From Dioscorea cayenensis subsp. rotundata (lineage: Eukaryota; Streptophyta; Magnoliopsida; Dioscoreales; Dioscoreaceae), in NCBI RefSeq assembly GCF_009730915.1, contig NC_052477.1, positions 27,670,578 through 27,734,577 of the forward strand: a stretch of DNA of 64,000 nt. Reading direction: 5' to 3'. Below the pieces are notes generated by a model. That model saw nothing but the letters and a program-made list of their open reading frames with translations, had not been told where the DNA came from and did no database searches. A program made the translations under genes and the position numbers. This document shows positions 26,029 through 38,312 of the stretch, in pieces (position 1 is the stretch's first letter; each line of letters opens with the position of its first letter).

Positions 26029-27028
26029 NNNNNNNNNNNNNNNNNNNNNNNNNNNNNNNNNNNNNNNNNNNNNNNNNNNNNNNNNNNNNNNNNNNNNNNN
26101 NNNNNNNNNNNNNNNNNNNNNNNNNNNNNNNNNNNNNNNNNNNNNNNNNNNNNNNNNNNNNNNNNNNNNNNNNNNNNNNNNNNNNNNNNNNNNNNNNNNN
26201 NNNNNNNNNNNNNNNNNNNNNNNNNNNNNNNNNNNNNNNNNNNNNNNNNNNNNNNNNNNNNNNNNNNNNNNNNNNNNNNNNNNNNNNNNNNNNNNNNNNN
26301 NNNNNNNNNNNNNNNNNNNNNNNNNNNNNNNNNNNNNNNNNNNNNNNNNNNNNNNNNNNNNNNNNNNNNNNNNNNNNNNNNNNNNNNNNNNNNNNNNNNN
26401 NNNNNNNNNNNNNNNNNNNNNNNNNNNNNNNNNNNNNNNNNNNNNNNNNNNNNNNNNNNNNNNNNNNNNNNNNNNNNNNNNNNNNNNNNNNNNNNNNNNN
26501 NNNNNNNNNNNNNNNNNNNNNNNNNNNNNNNNNNNNNNNNNNNNNNNNNNNNNNNNNNNNNNNNNNNNNNNNNNNNNNNNNNNNNNNNNNNNNNNNNNNN
26601 NNNNNNNNNNNNNNNNNNNNNNNNNNNNNNNNNNNNNNNNNNNNNNNNNNNNNNNNNNNNNNNNNNNNNNNNNNNNNNNNNNNNNNNNNNNNNNNNNNNN
26701 NNNNNNNNNNNNNNNNNNNNNNNNNNNNNNNNNNNNNNNNNNNNNNNNNNNNNNNNNNNNNNNNNNNNNNNNNNNNNNNNNNNNNNNNNNNNNNNNNNNN
26801 NNNNNNNNNNNNNNNNNNNNNNNNNNNNNNNNNNNNNNNNNNNNNNNNNNNNNNNNNNNNNNNNNNNNNNNNNNNNNNNNNNNNNNNNNNNNNNNNNNNN
26901 NNNNNNNNNNNNNNNNNNNNNNNNNNNNNNNNNNNNNNNNNNNNNNNNNNNNNNNNNNNNNNNNNNNNNNNNNNNNNNNNNNNNNNNNNNNNNNNNNNNN
27001 NNNNNNNNNNNNNNNNNNNNNNNNNNNN
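26029..27028. other. Assembly gap of exactly 1,000 N
   Basis: A run of 1,000 unknown bases. The round size suggests a placeholder rather than a measured distance. It begins 91 bp after ATM3 exon 18, and no ATM3 sequence reappears after it, so the final ATM3 exons and 3'UTR should lie inside it or be misplaced. Any open frame crossing it is an artefact. Confidence 0.99.
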
Positions 27029-30000
27029 AATAATAACAACATGCCAAAATAATAAAATAATACCAACTCTTCTTAAAAAACATTAAATATGAAATGCGCA
27101 CTATAATGGAAAATGTCAAAGAAAAATCCCTCATTTCCACAACTATTATTATTGCACCGTGTTTATAGTTATAATTCAATTCCAATTTTCCTACTTACAT
27201 ATCACTTATGGTTGTACTTTTTTCTTTTTTTCTTTTTGCATTTATCATATAATATTAAATTACAATATCAATAATTTTTGTTTTGTTAAAAAACCCAATT
27301 AGTGGATTAAGTTAATTCCATCAATTTTTTTTTCTGAAGTTGATTTAAATCTTAAAAAATTCTAAGGCTATGTTTCATTGAGTAGAAGTTACAAGAAACT
27401 CTGATTTTTTTTTTATCTGTTAAGATTTTTATTATATATAGGTTAATTTTTTTTTTATAAACTATTGTTAATTACTATTTATATATGTGAAAAAAAATCT
27501 AGTTAACATATTACAATTTTGAGTTAGGGGATTAAACACTTTAGGTGATTCCTCATTTCGTTTTGTGTATTTTGGTTTAACCTATTTTGAATTCAATTTA
27601 TTTTGTATTGTTTTTTGTTTATAAAACTAATATTCATAACCGATTGACATTGGTCTCATTGCATGAAGTGTTTGTGTGTGAATTTAAAAGATTTTAATTT
27701 AAATTCTGATGAATACAATGATGATGATAATAGATAACTAATTGTAAATACGCACAGGCTTACTACTCAATCTCCGTGTCATCAAGTGAAGACATATAGA
27801 CTGAATGATCAAATTTTTAGTCTAACATATATTTTTAACTGTATGTATATTTCTCATATTTATAAAAAAAAAACTCCAATATTCCCGGGAATCTACGATA
27901 GTGGGTGATTGAAAGATGCAAGTATTGTAATTATATATAAGAGTACAATTAAAAAATAGCACTTCCAGAATTTTGCTACATCATTGCTTTAGAGAGAAGA
28001 TATAAGAGTACAATTAAAAAAATAGCCCTTCTAGAATTTTGCTACATCACCACTTTAGAAACAGGAAAAATTTATATATATATATATAGATATTATAGTT
28101 TTATAAATTGACATTCGAGTGTCCGATCAAAGTGTACAAATCAAATAAATTCACAATTAAATATAGCATCCAAGTTTTATATCTAATTGTCTCTCTCTTA
28201 TTACTATTCAACTTTGAAATTTATTATTTCATCACTTGTGGTTTTTATCAATTAATGGTCAGTTGTTAACAATTAATATCAACTGCCAAATAACTTTTTT
28301 TACATATAATTATATATGTATATAATATGTCAATTGTGAATATTTGTGGAATGTCTGTAATTAATAACATTATGTGAAAGAAAGAAATAGAGTGAGAAAC
28401 ATAAAGCTAGGTTATTATATTTTATTGTAAATCTAGTAAAAATATGTTTGAATGATTATAATTTATTTAGGTACCATATTAAAATTAATTATATAGTTTA
28501 AATTAAAATATTATGTATATTTTATTATTTCCTATATTATTGTTTTTAAGCATAATAATAAATTCACTTAAACAGTGATCAGTGCTGAATTTCAATCCAA
28601 TTGGAAGATGAACATTTGTAGAATCCTTGGCCATATATATATAGATTGAAACATAAATTATTATTTTTAAAATTTATTAGTTTTCAACAAGTGGTCAAGT
28701 TGCATGTCAAATCAAACACAAGCACACACAGGACAACTCACCAAATATTCCACTTGAAAAGTACTTCCCAATTTTGAAACGCTAATAAGAATCAAACTTA
28801 CAGTTTCAAATCCTTATCAATGATACCACCATTTAATTCAAATCAAACCGTAAATGGAAAAATAAGATGAAAATTATAAAAATGATGATTTTACATTCTC
28901 AACCTCTTAATTATATTAAAAAAATCAATAGAGTATTTTATTAATATAAAAATACTAAAGTTTGAGACAATAAAATTTAATTAAAGCCATGAGTTTTAAA
29001 TATTTATACATTAGATTATTTTAAGTATTACGGAGAATGAATAAAGTTTATGGTAATTGCTAAAAACCCCTGAAAGTTTCTTTTATGCACATTTGGTACT
29101 TCTAAATTTAGTTATTTTCAAAAAAGTTTTTTTTATTGTTTACTTTTGTAGTAACTCTGAAATAAAGGTAGCTGATGTGTTGATAAAAATGACTATCAAT
29201 TTTTTAAATAGAAATATATAATATTAAACAGAAATATTATATATTAAATAGAAAAAATAAATATTAAATAAAAAGATAACATATTAATTGAAACCTTGTG
29301 TGTTTACACATAAACGCATAATGTTAAATAAAAATTATAATTTTTTAACTGGAAGTATATGTTATAAGATAAAAAATAAAAATGACAGAGTAAGTTATAA
29401 TGATGGAAAAATAAATAAATTTTAAAAAAATTATTTAAAAAATTCAGATGTCAAATAGACTATTTGAGAAGTTTTGAAACTTTGCAGTAGTTAAAAATAA
29501 TTTTCTCAAACAGCTATCATGTTGGACCACCACCATGAACAAAACATGAAAAAGATCCCATCAAATTAGCCCAGAAGTGTGCACCAATATTATTATTATT
29601 ATTATTATTTTTAATTTTTAATTTCCTTTACTTGCATCTAAGATGTCATCATTCAATTAAGATGGTGATCTCCGTTATCTTTATCTAATCTCAATTATTA
29701 TATGCAATTTCTTTTGTCAGTTCGACAAACTTGGCACACTAAATTAGATAGCGTTTGTCTCACTTGCAATATATTATGGGTTTATTTAAAGGTATATTTT
29801 GCACTTGACGTACTTTAAAGATATTAATTTATCATGTCAAAAATATGTAGAGCCATTGATTCTACAGTAAAATGTGAGTATAAGACACTTAAATATTTTA
29901 AATTTAAATCTCATTTAATATAATGATGATAATAAATTTTTGATTGTAAATTTGAATTTGTAATCTGTATTTTATGTCACAAGATGAGAATGTGTAAGTA

Positions 30001-31320
30001 AGACACGGCGTGTTGTTATTTTTTTTAACTAAAGTGCTTATCGTATTTGTAAAAAATTAATTTGTTATATTTTTTTGATTTTTAAATGAAGTGTTTTATT
30101 TTTTTTATAAAATCAAATATTTACTCTCTAGACTTTTTTTAATTTATGAAGGTGGGTGTCCCATTGAGATTATTAAACTTGGAGATACTTTTTAATTAAT
30201 CAATTTAGAATTTTACACATAGGCTCTTCTAGAAGTTCTTACACAATTTATTTAATATATTCCTAAATCATTTGATTATCCACTTTATTTGCAAATTCGT
30301 AATTAATGCAAAGTTATATATTTTTTTAATTAACTTTTAATTATGACCTAAGAAAGAAAGTGTTCCTGACATTCTTGTTGAGTAATATCCACGGAACCTA
30401 AAAAATTAAAAGAAATAAAAAAAAACAAACACAAACAATTACCTGAACACAACATAATTAATTTTTTATTATCTATCCATTCAAAAACTTGATATAGTCC
30501 ACCAATTAAGAGAATTATATATGACTTTTAATTGCAAAAACTATTTTAAAAATATAAAAATCATCAATGAAATATTTTTAATATACATTTATCTAACTAA
30601 AAACTAGAAAAATAAAAACTAGCCACTGGAAAAGTCCCCAATGACATTGTCAAATAAAATAAAAGTCCCCAACCAATATTCCAAGGTAACTAGTGATGTG
30701 ATATGGCAGATAAGATAAAAGCACTGCACTTGTGTTGATCTATATGTTGATTATTAACAGAATTTAAATCGATATCAGTGAAATAATAGAGTTTTTTTTT
30801 TAATAATAATTTTTTTACATAAAAATTTATCTTTTATAAAAAAACAGTGGGTACAAACTATGATTTACACACTTCTGATTTTTTTTTATTAATGTGACAA
30901 ACAAAATTATATTTTTATTATATAAATATCACAAACACAATAAAATTAAAGGTATGCATCTTGCACACCTTCACCTAATAACATATGGTTAGAGTTGCAA
31001 ATCTGTAATTATTATTTTATTTAATATATTTATATTTAGAACTATTAAATTCTAACGTCAACGGCATCTACAGCGAAGTCTTCCTGAGTTATGATTTTTT
31101 TTTTAAGCACATATTTATTATTTTTATTATATTTTTCATTTAAAAAAAAAAAAAACAAGGGCCCCATTTGAAGATGTGAACAAAGAGACTTTGGGAACAT
31201 CCATTGATGATACCATATTAAAGTAGCAAGCTTGTGATTGCTTCCATTTAGGAATTCCAAAGCACCACAACCATAGGTTTCCTTACCACCTTGTTGTTCC
31301 AAGCTTGTCCAACTGATAAC
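27029..31320. other. AT-rich intergenic region
   Basis: About 4.3 kb of very AT-rich DNA with poly-A/T tracts and short ATT microsatellites (for example near 29590-29610). I see no coding exon, RNA gene or clear transposon end. A 65-bp tandem duplication lies at 27936-28066. The RING-H2 promoter should lie in the last few hundred bases. Confidence 0.55.
27936..28066. repeat. 65-bp tandem duplication
   Basis: Two adjacent copies start at 27936 and 28001, each beginning TATAAGAGTACAATTAAAAA and containing CAGAATTTTGCTACATCA or a one-base variant. The copies differ at only a few positions, indicating a fairly recent duplication. Confidence 0.8.
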
Positions 31321-31806
31321 ATGGAGATCACCACCCTTGTGTTCCATCTTCTCATCTCCATCCTCATCATCCATGGTGTTAGCCTCTTCATGCTCCTAAA
31401 CAAAGCCATAATTTCAGTTGTAACACCTTTGCTGCCTGTACAAACAAGGGAGAGGCTTGCTTGGTGGCATGACACTTTGTTTCACAGTCACAAGCCTGGT
31501 TTGCTTGACCCTTGTTCTGGTGTTCAGCTGAGGATCTCAAAGTTTAAGAGTGGTTCAGAGGATGAAGAGGAGGTGGAGTGTGTGGTTTGTTTGTGTGGAA
31601 TCAAAGAAGGAGAGGAGATCAGGGAGCTTGTTTGCAGGCATTTGTTTCACCGTGCTTGTTTGGATAGATGGTTGGAGCTTTGGCACTCTAGATGTCCTCT
31701 TTGTAGGAGTTGTTTGATCCCTTGTGAGACTAAGAAGAAGAAGGTTTCAGGGCTGGAGAGCTTGGAAATGGAGGATTTGGTTGCTTTTGTTCATGATTCT
31801 TCATAG
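31321..31806 (+). CDS. Membrane-anchored RING-H2 finger protein (E3 ubiquitin ligase)
   Basis: A single-exon gene of 161 aa. Residues 6-27 form a hydrophobic segment that should anchor the protein in a membrane. An acidic stretch (about 78-86) precedes a complete C3H2C3 RING: Cys87, Cys90, Cys105, His107, His110, Cys113, Cys125, Cys128, with Trp117 after the second metal site as expected for E2 binding. RING-H2 proteins of this size with one N-terminal membrane helix are common plant E3 ligases (BRH1/RHA/ATL-like groups). The closest named member cannot be fixed by eye. The start at 31321 is the first ATG of the frame; the same frame is open slightly upstream without an ATG. The C-terminal tail is Lys-rich then acidic. 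It has no close gene neighbours. Confidence 0.88.
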   Translation: MEITTLVFHLLISILIIHGVSLFMLLNKAIISVVTPLLPVQTRERLAWWHDTLFHSHKPGLLDPCSGVQLRISKFKSGSEDEEEVECVVCLCGIKEGEEIRELVCRHLFHRACLDRWLELWHSRCPLCRSCLIPCETKKKKVSGLESLEMEDLVAFVHDSS

Positions 31807-32060
31807 TTAGTATATACTCTTTGTGATGTTGTGTATCACTCCTTTTGTAATGAGAAAATTAGTGAAAATTTAATGCCCATCAGAAAAGGGTTTTTCTTCT
31901 TCTTCTGTGTTTTTTTTTAATTGGTTGGTGTGGTTGTTGCTTGTGTTGGATGTTGAACCAAAGTGATTTTAAGGAAAAACCAAGTTGTTTGGTCAAGCTA
32001 GAACACTTAGAAACCTAATTATCTTTGTCATATCTAGAGAATACCTTGGGAGGTGCTAGA

Positions 32061-32463
32061 CATATCTTTCTAGATAACTCTCTCTGAAGAACTCTGCAAA
32101 ATAGCCAAGATATTCACATCATATAAGCATGTGGGTGCAGGCTCACAAATGTTTTAGGACAAGTTCCGTAGGGTAAATGGTAGTTTCTATGGACAACTCT
32201 CTTTAAAGAACTTGGTAAAATAGGTAAGATATTTACAACCTATTGATTGACATTTGGTGTCGGCTTGGAGGTATTTGGCCATTTGTTTTAGGACAAGTTT
32301 TGAAAGATAAATGGTATTTTGATGATTTATATAGACAATTCTCTTTTAAAAAAATTAATAAAATAAACAAAATATTTGTATAGTATTGGCATCTAGATAT
32401 TGGTTTGGAGGTATTCGGCCATTTATTTTAGGATAAGTTTTGAAGGATAAATGATAGCTCAAC
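32061..32463. repeat. ~120-140-bp tandem array downstream of RING-H2 gene
   Basis: Three diverged units share GACAACTCTCTTTAAAGAAC, AAAATAGGTAAGATATTTAC and TTTTAGGACAAGTTTTGAA-like blocks. The last block occurs near 32152, 32284 and 32427. No open frame runs through the array. Confidence 0.7.
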
Positions 32464-32962
32464 TGTTTATGTTGGTTTTGTTAGCTTCTAAATGCGCATC
32501 AACAAATAAATTATGTGCACAATCAAGAATTGATGTGAATGAACAATATGTATTTACCAATCACATGTAGTGTTTTTTATTACCAATCATATGTAGTGTA
32601 TTTTTTTTTTTTAATGGTATATTGAGTGAGATTTAAATATTTGATTTTCTGTATTGAACCGAGTGCATATACAATATGACACCTCAATATTGAATATTGT
32701 GCCACCCCAATATTAATCAGTCGTGAGTTGTCCACTTGCTTAAAAATAATAATAATAATAATAAAAAATTACCCTCATTCGAGAGTATGCAACTAAGCCA
32801 CGGCAAATCATTTTATATATAAAAATATATATTATTTTTTGGGAAGAGGAGGGTTATCGTCTTGTTAGACGCTTGTCTCTTAGTTACACACTTACACTTC
32901 ATTCTAGGAGTTGATAACTAAGCATGGTGAATGGTCATTGTGGGGGCACCCCCCCTGTGGCC

Positions 32963-32964
<2 letters not shown>

Positions 32965-33013
<49 letters not shown>
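32965..33013. repeat. CT dinucleotide microsatellite
   Basis: About 24 uninterrupted CT units directly after GGGGGCACCCCCCCTGTGGC. They are followed by T-rich sequence with further CTCTC motifs. Likely length-polymorphic. Confidence 0.95.
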
Positions 33014-33017
<4 letters not shown>

Positions 33018-34630
33018 AAATTTTAATTTCTCTCTCGTTTTTAATTTTAATTTTTAAAAATATCTCTATCTTCTTTAAGTGTTTTTTTAAATCAATTTTT
33101 TTTTATAACTTAGGTATTTCTTTTTTATATATTTTTATCTCTCTCGATTTTTATTTTTCTCCTTCGCTTTTTTGGTTTTATTTTTTTAATTTTTAAAATA
33201 TTTCTATCTCTTTAGGATTTTTTATTTTTATTTAAAAAATTAGTACAGATAATCTAAAACATAATATTCTTTTAAATATTTACAAAAATTATTTTTTGTT
33301 CTATTGATATTTGAGTATATTTAAAAAAAATTATGTTTTAATTTTTTTATACAGATTTAAGTTATATAATATATAAAATTATAATTTTTAATAAAATTTT
33401 GTAAAAAAAAAAGTATTATTTAGCGTCTGATTTTTAAAAATCAAACTATAAATTAATATATGAACAAAATTTAAAAAAAAATAAAAATTTTATTAGTTTA
33501 ATGTTTTTTTTTCAATTCTCCCCCTTACCATCAAATTTTTGCCTCCGTCACTGTGAATGGTGAATGGTGAACGGTCAAAATCAAGGTTAAGCCTCTAGAT
33601 TCCCAGTATTATATATGCATGATAGAATATTATATAAATATTATAATGATATTATTTATTTATTGTTTACGGGTCTTTTGTGAGAGAATGTGTTTTTTTT
33701 TCCTCCAAAGTTATATAACAGAAAATTTATCAACTCAATTTGATTTCTAAAATATTTTTTTGTATATGCGCATGATAAGATTTTAATCGCCCCATGTGAC
33801 GTTTGATATAGTTAATAAATCTTTTGAGTCATTAAACTACCATAACTAGTATACTATTATACATGTCTGTCTCTTGAGATCTCTTATAGGATTAGGTTCG
33901 TTGTTTTTGTAAAAAAAAAATAAATAAAATATTAATAATAAAATCTGAATTTCCTTTTCATAGAATTTCAGTAAAAAAATTATTTTATTATCAAAAACAA
34001 GAAAAAGCTGTTTTTTTTATGAACAACAAAGAAAAAGTTTAATGTATCTCAAATTCTGAAATTACAAATCTTTTTATAATCTTTATTTAGAACAATTGTG
34101 ATCGTTTAAATGATAATCGGAACCATTTAAATGCAATTATTATAACTGTTTATTATTTAAATTCCATGAAATAAAAAAAATATCTATATGAGCACACTAA
34201 ATAATAATTTATTATTCTTTTAGACAATATGGATAAACTACCATATTCTCATATACACATGAATATATTTAATTCACAACACATGTCACGGGATAAAGTG
34301 AAAACTTCAACTTTTTCCATGGAAGACAATATGGCACTACCATGTTACCATTGCACCGGTGGTAGACTTGAATTATTAAATAGTTGTAATTATGACAATC
34401 AAAAAGTAATTCAAAGACCAAGCATTTAATTCTTGATTTTATTTTTTTTTTAAAAAAATGGATAAACCACATTTATTAAAAGCTCAAAACAACAAAAACA
34501 AAAGCCAAGGCTCTACAAAAGCATCCACCAAGAGTGGGATGAGAAAGAGACCAGTACAACTAGAAGAAAGAAGAAGAGGGAGGGACCTAAAGGAAAAGAA
34601 GATCCTTTAGGGTACAAAAGAGAGAAAGAA

Positions 34631-37600
34631 CTAGTCCTCGCTAGGAGAAGGGGGGCTCGATGTCGGGAGATCCTGGACAGTGTCTCTGGTGACCAGGAAA
34701 TCCAGACTCCTCTTGATCTTAGCCATAGGTTCCTCAATCTTCGCCTTTTTTGGTTCTGTAGCTGCATTGAACCAAGATAACAATAAATGATCAATCTTCA
34801 GGATAACCGAGTCAGGCGACAAACAAGTGGAAGTGAAAATGCGTGCATTTCTTTCAGGCCAAATATGCCAAGTGATTGCCCTCACAAGCAAATCCCAAAA
34901 CGGGGTAAGGGATTTTACACCGTTCTCCTCCAATTCCCCCACAAGTCTTTGAGGGATGTAGGAGGCTGATGGGCCCCAAAACATTGTAAAAAATAGTTCC
35001 AGATATGAGAAGCGAAAAGGCAAAAGAGGAGGAGATGATCAGTAGTCTCTATATCCCCATGGCACAACACTCATGTAGTAGACTGAAAAAGATTACGTCT
35101 ACGCCGGGCTAAGTTCTCGAGTTTCAAAATCTTATCATCCCAAGCAAGCCAGTTGAAAAGGTTAATCTTTCTCGGACTCAAGCTTTGCAGGATAACAGGA
35201 GTCTTAGAACATTGCAATCCTCCATCATTCAAAAAGTTGTAGAAAGATTTCACCGAAAAGTTGCCATTCGCCGTAAGAGACCAACGTTTTTCATCCTTCC
35301 TGGGAGTAAGGTGCCCAATGGTATCATTAATAAGGTTACTCAAGTCAGGAAAATCATTCGAGTAGAACCCCGACATCCTAATTGTAAAATCCCTGATAGA
35401 TTCCTCCTTACTAAGGGTTAACTGGAAAAGATTGGGCCAAATGTCTGCCGGGAGTTACCCTCAACCCAATTATCTAGCCAAAAGAAAGCAGTGGCCCCAT
35501 TCTTAACAAGAGGGGAGAGATTTTTCCTGAAAGCATGAAGAGAGTGTAAAATGCCATTCCAGAAAAAAGATCGCCGTCTATACTGCTTATGGAAAAGATT
35601 CCACTCTGGACAGGTTTTGAAATAGTTCTCTCTAATGATACCCTCGCCACACCAATGCGCACTTGAGGTTATCTTCCACGACCATTTTCCAAGTAGGGCA
35701 TTATTAAAATTTTGCAAGTTTAAGATGCCCCAACCACCCTGCTTTCTCAATCTGCATATTCTCATCCAGCTAACAAGTCTGATTTTGCTTTGTTGAGTGT
35801 CAGGACACGACCAAAGGAAAACCTTTCGAATTTTATCAATTTTCTTAGTGACCCAAGAAGGAAGTTTGAAAACTAACATCCAGTAGGTGGGGATGGCCGT
35901 TAGTACAGAGTTTAACAGGGTGAGTCTTCCACCTAAGAATAGTAATTTGGATTTTCAGGAAGCAAGTCTAGAACGAAATTTATTCAGTAAGGAATCCCAG
36001 TCCTGTCTTCTTGGTCTCCCGCTCGAAATGGGGATACCTAGATAGGTGACTAGAAGGACACCCGAATTGCAGTGAATCGTTCTTGTAAGGACGATGTGAG
36101 GTAATGTGTTTTTATGTGAGGTGTGTAAGCAAGTTTTGTCGGAGTTGACCCTGAGGCCAGAGATACCCTAAAAAATGTAAAGCAATAGTTTGATGATTCG
36201 AAGGTCTTTTCTACCACCATTCGTGAAGATAAGCAGATCATCTGCAAATTGCAGGTGACACATTTTAATTCCAGTGTTCCCCAGGACCATCCCATGGAGA
36301 ATACCAGAGTTAAGGGCATTGTCAAACATGGTGCTAAGAACATCCATCACCAGGATAAAGAGGAGAGGAGAGAGGGGTCTCCCTGCCGGAGTCCTCTACG
36401 GTACCTAACGTAGCCCGTTTGGAGGCCATTGATGAGAAACTTTACTTTAGAGGAAGTGAGAATCGAATTAATCCATCCAATCCATAAGTCGCTAAACCCT
36501 CTTGCTTTTAATAGCTCCATAAGGAAGCACCAATAAATCGTATCAAAAGCTTTGGCAAAATCAACTTTTAGGATTAAACCAGGGAGACGATGCTTTTGCA
36601 TGTAAAAGATTAGCTCATTTGCAGTAACAATGTTATCAGTGATACACCACCCTTTTATAAAGGCCGATTGGGTCTCATCAACCAAAGCATCAATCTTAAG
36701 TCTTAGTCTGTTAGCTAGAATCTTAGAGATGATCTTAAGAGACGAGTTGATCAAACTAATAGGACGGTAGTGAGAGGGGTTTTCAGGGCTTTAGCTTTTG
36801 GGGATAAGCACAATGTTTGCCCAGTTAATTCATTCCAGGTTGGCTCTCCCCTATAAAAATCATCACAGAGTTTGAAGATGTCATCTTTGATAATATCCCA
36901 ATATTTTTTGGAAAAAAAAAAATCGGGAACCGTTCCGGTCCGGGGGCTTTATCGGCATTAAGGTCAAAAACCGCCTTTTGATTTCTTCCTGAGAAAAGGG
37001 GGAGTCCAGGGAAGAAAGATCATTATGGAATTTGGAACCCAGGAGATGTGGCCAATTAACTTTAATGCGGAATGCTTGGGCGGTGCCACAAAGGTTCTTG
37101 TAGAAATCGGTGAAGGAGTCACTAATGCTTTTCAAGTCATTAGCCCTAACATTGTTGTGCGTAACCCAAGGAATAAAATTCATATTCCGCCGACCATTGG
37201 CGATGGAATGGAAAAAACTAATATTTTCATCTCCTTCATGGAGCCAAGTCACCAGTGCCCTTTGCTTCCAGTAGATCTATTCATGTTTGAGAATCTGGAA
37301 CAATTCAATTCTCAAGGAAGAAACCTAGGTGATTTCCTCCTCAGTGAGGATTCGCCGTTCTTTGCGAGAATCAAGAAGATCAATCTCGTGCAATAGTGCC
37401 AACTTCTTGAGTTTAATTGAACCAAAGTCCGATTTTGCCCAACGCTTAAGTTGATCTCTTATGTTAGCAAGTTTCTTGGCAAGGATGAAAGCCCCACATC
37501 CTTGAAGAAAAAGAGAGTTTTACCAGGTAATAATTAGGTAAGGAAAAAGATCCACCTCACACCATGTCCATTCAAAGTGAAACGGACGCTGGACCGAGGG

Positions 37601-38305
37601 ATGATCACCAAATTCCAGTCTAATAGGGGCGTGGTCGGAGCCCAGTCTAGGAAGACAGTTTTGAGTGGATTTGGCGAAAAGAGTGTTCTAGTCCAGGTTG
37701 ACTAGAAAGCGATCTAGTTTAACCCAAATGGGGTTGGCTTGCCCATTGGTCCAAGTAAACCGTTTACTAAAAGAAGGGGGTTCCAATAGCTGAAGGTCCC
37801 TAATTAAAAGTTGCGCAAGTCTGATATCGTCAAAATTAGGGCTACCATTTGACTTATCCCCAAGGGAAAAAATTGAGTTAAAATCCCCACAAATTACCCA
37901 AGGCATACCCACCCCTGGTTGGCAGTTTCTAATTTCAGCCAAGAAATCAGGTTTAAGGTGACGTGCATTAGGCCCATAGACTGAGGTACACACCCAACGG
38001 ACATCGTTAGACTTAAACTTGAGCTCTATTGAGAGGCAGTAAGAGCCATGAAAGATCTTATGCCCCTCAAGCAAACTATTGTTCCACCCTATAATCATAC
38101 CACCAGCAGTACCAACTGCAGGGGTATAGCAAAAAGAATCAAGACGAGATCCACCAATTGATCTCTAGATGGTAGGGTTAACAGTACTTAATTTTGATTC
38201 TTGTAAATAGCACATGTCTGCGTGATGTAAATGCAGGAAATCTTTAACAAGGAAGCATTTGGAAGGCCTTTCTAGTCCTCTAACATTCCATTTTATAATG
38301 TTCAT
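34631..38305 (-). pseudogene. LINE ORF2 (endonuclease-RT-zf-RVT), broken
   Basis: The replication protein of the LINE, starting at ATG 38305 with MNIIKWNVRGLERPSK, the usual start of the endonuclease domain. An in-frame stop occurs near 38165. The endonuclease GDFNSIF and TWTNG motifs follow (about 38098-37690). The RT region includes QSAFIKGW, DFAKAFDTI and RGLRQGDP (36754-36350). A one-base deletion near 36375 shifts frame just after GDP, and the catalytic FADD motif (CHLQFADDLLIF) is read in the next frame at about 36250. The C-terminal zf-RVT and Trp-rich tail (35879-34631) are split by further shifts. No RNase H domain was seen. Confidence 0.88.
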
Positions 38306-38312
38306 GGAGAAA

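Larger units (their letters stand above)
31807..34427. other. Repeat-rich spacer between RING-H2 gene and LINE
   Basis: Downstream of the RING-H2 stop there is a short 3'UTR, then a three-unit minisatellite (32061-32463), a CT microsatellite (32965-33013) and AT-rich filler. Near 33530-33555 a CTCCCCCTTACC ... GCCTCCGTCACTG stretch resembles the ends of plant hAT-related repeats, but no partner end was found. No gene is supported. Confidence 0.5.

Noticed and set aside
26022..27185. Long minus-strand open frames across the N run
   Set aside because: They consist almost entirely of unknown residues from the assembly gap.
32900..33560. Possible non-autonomous hAT-related element around the CT microsatellite
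   Set aside because: One end-like string (GCCTCCGTCACTG) was seen but no matching inverted end or target duplication.
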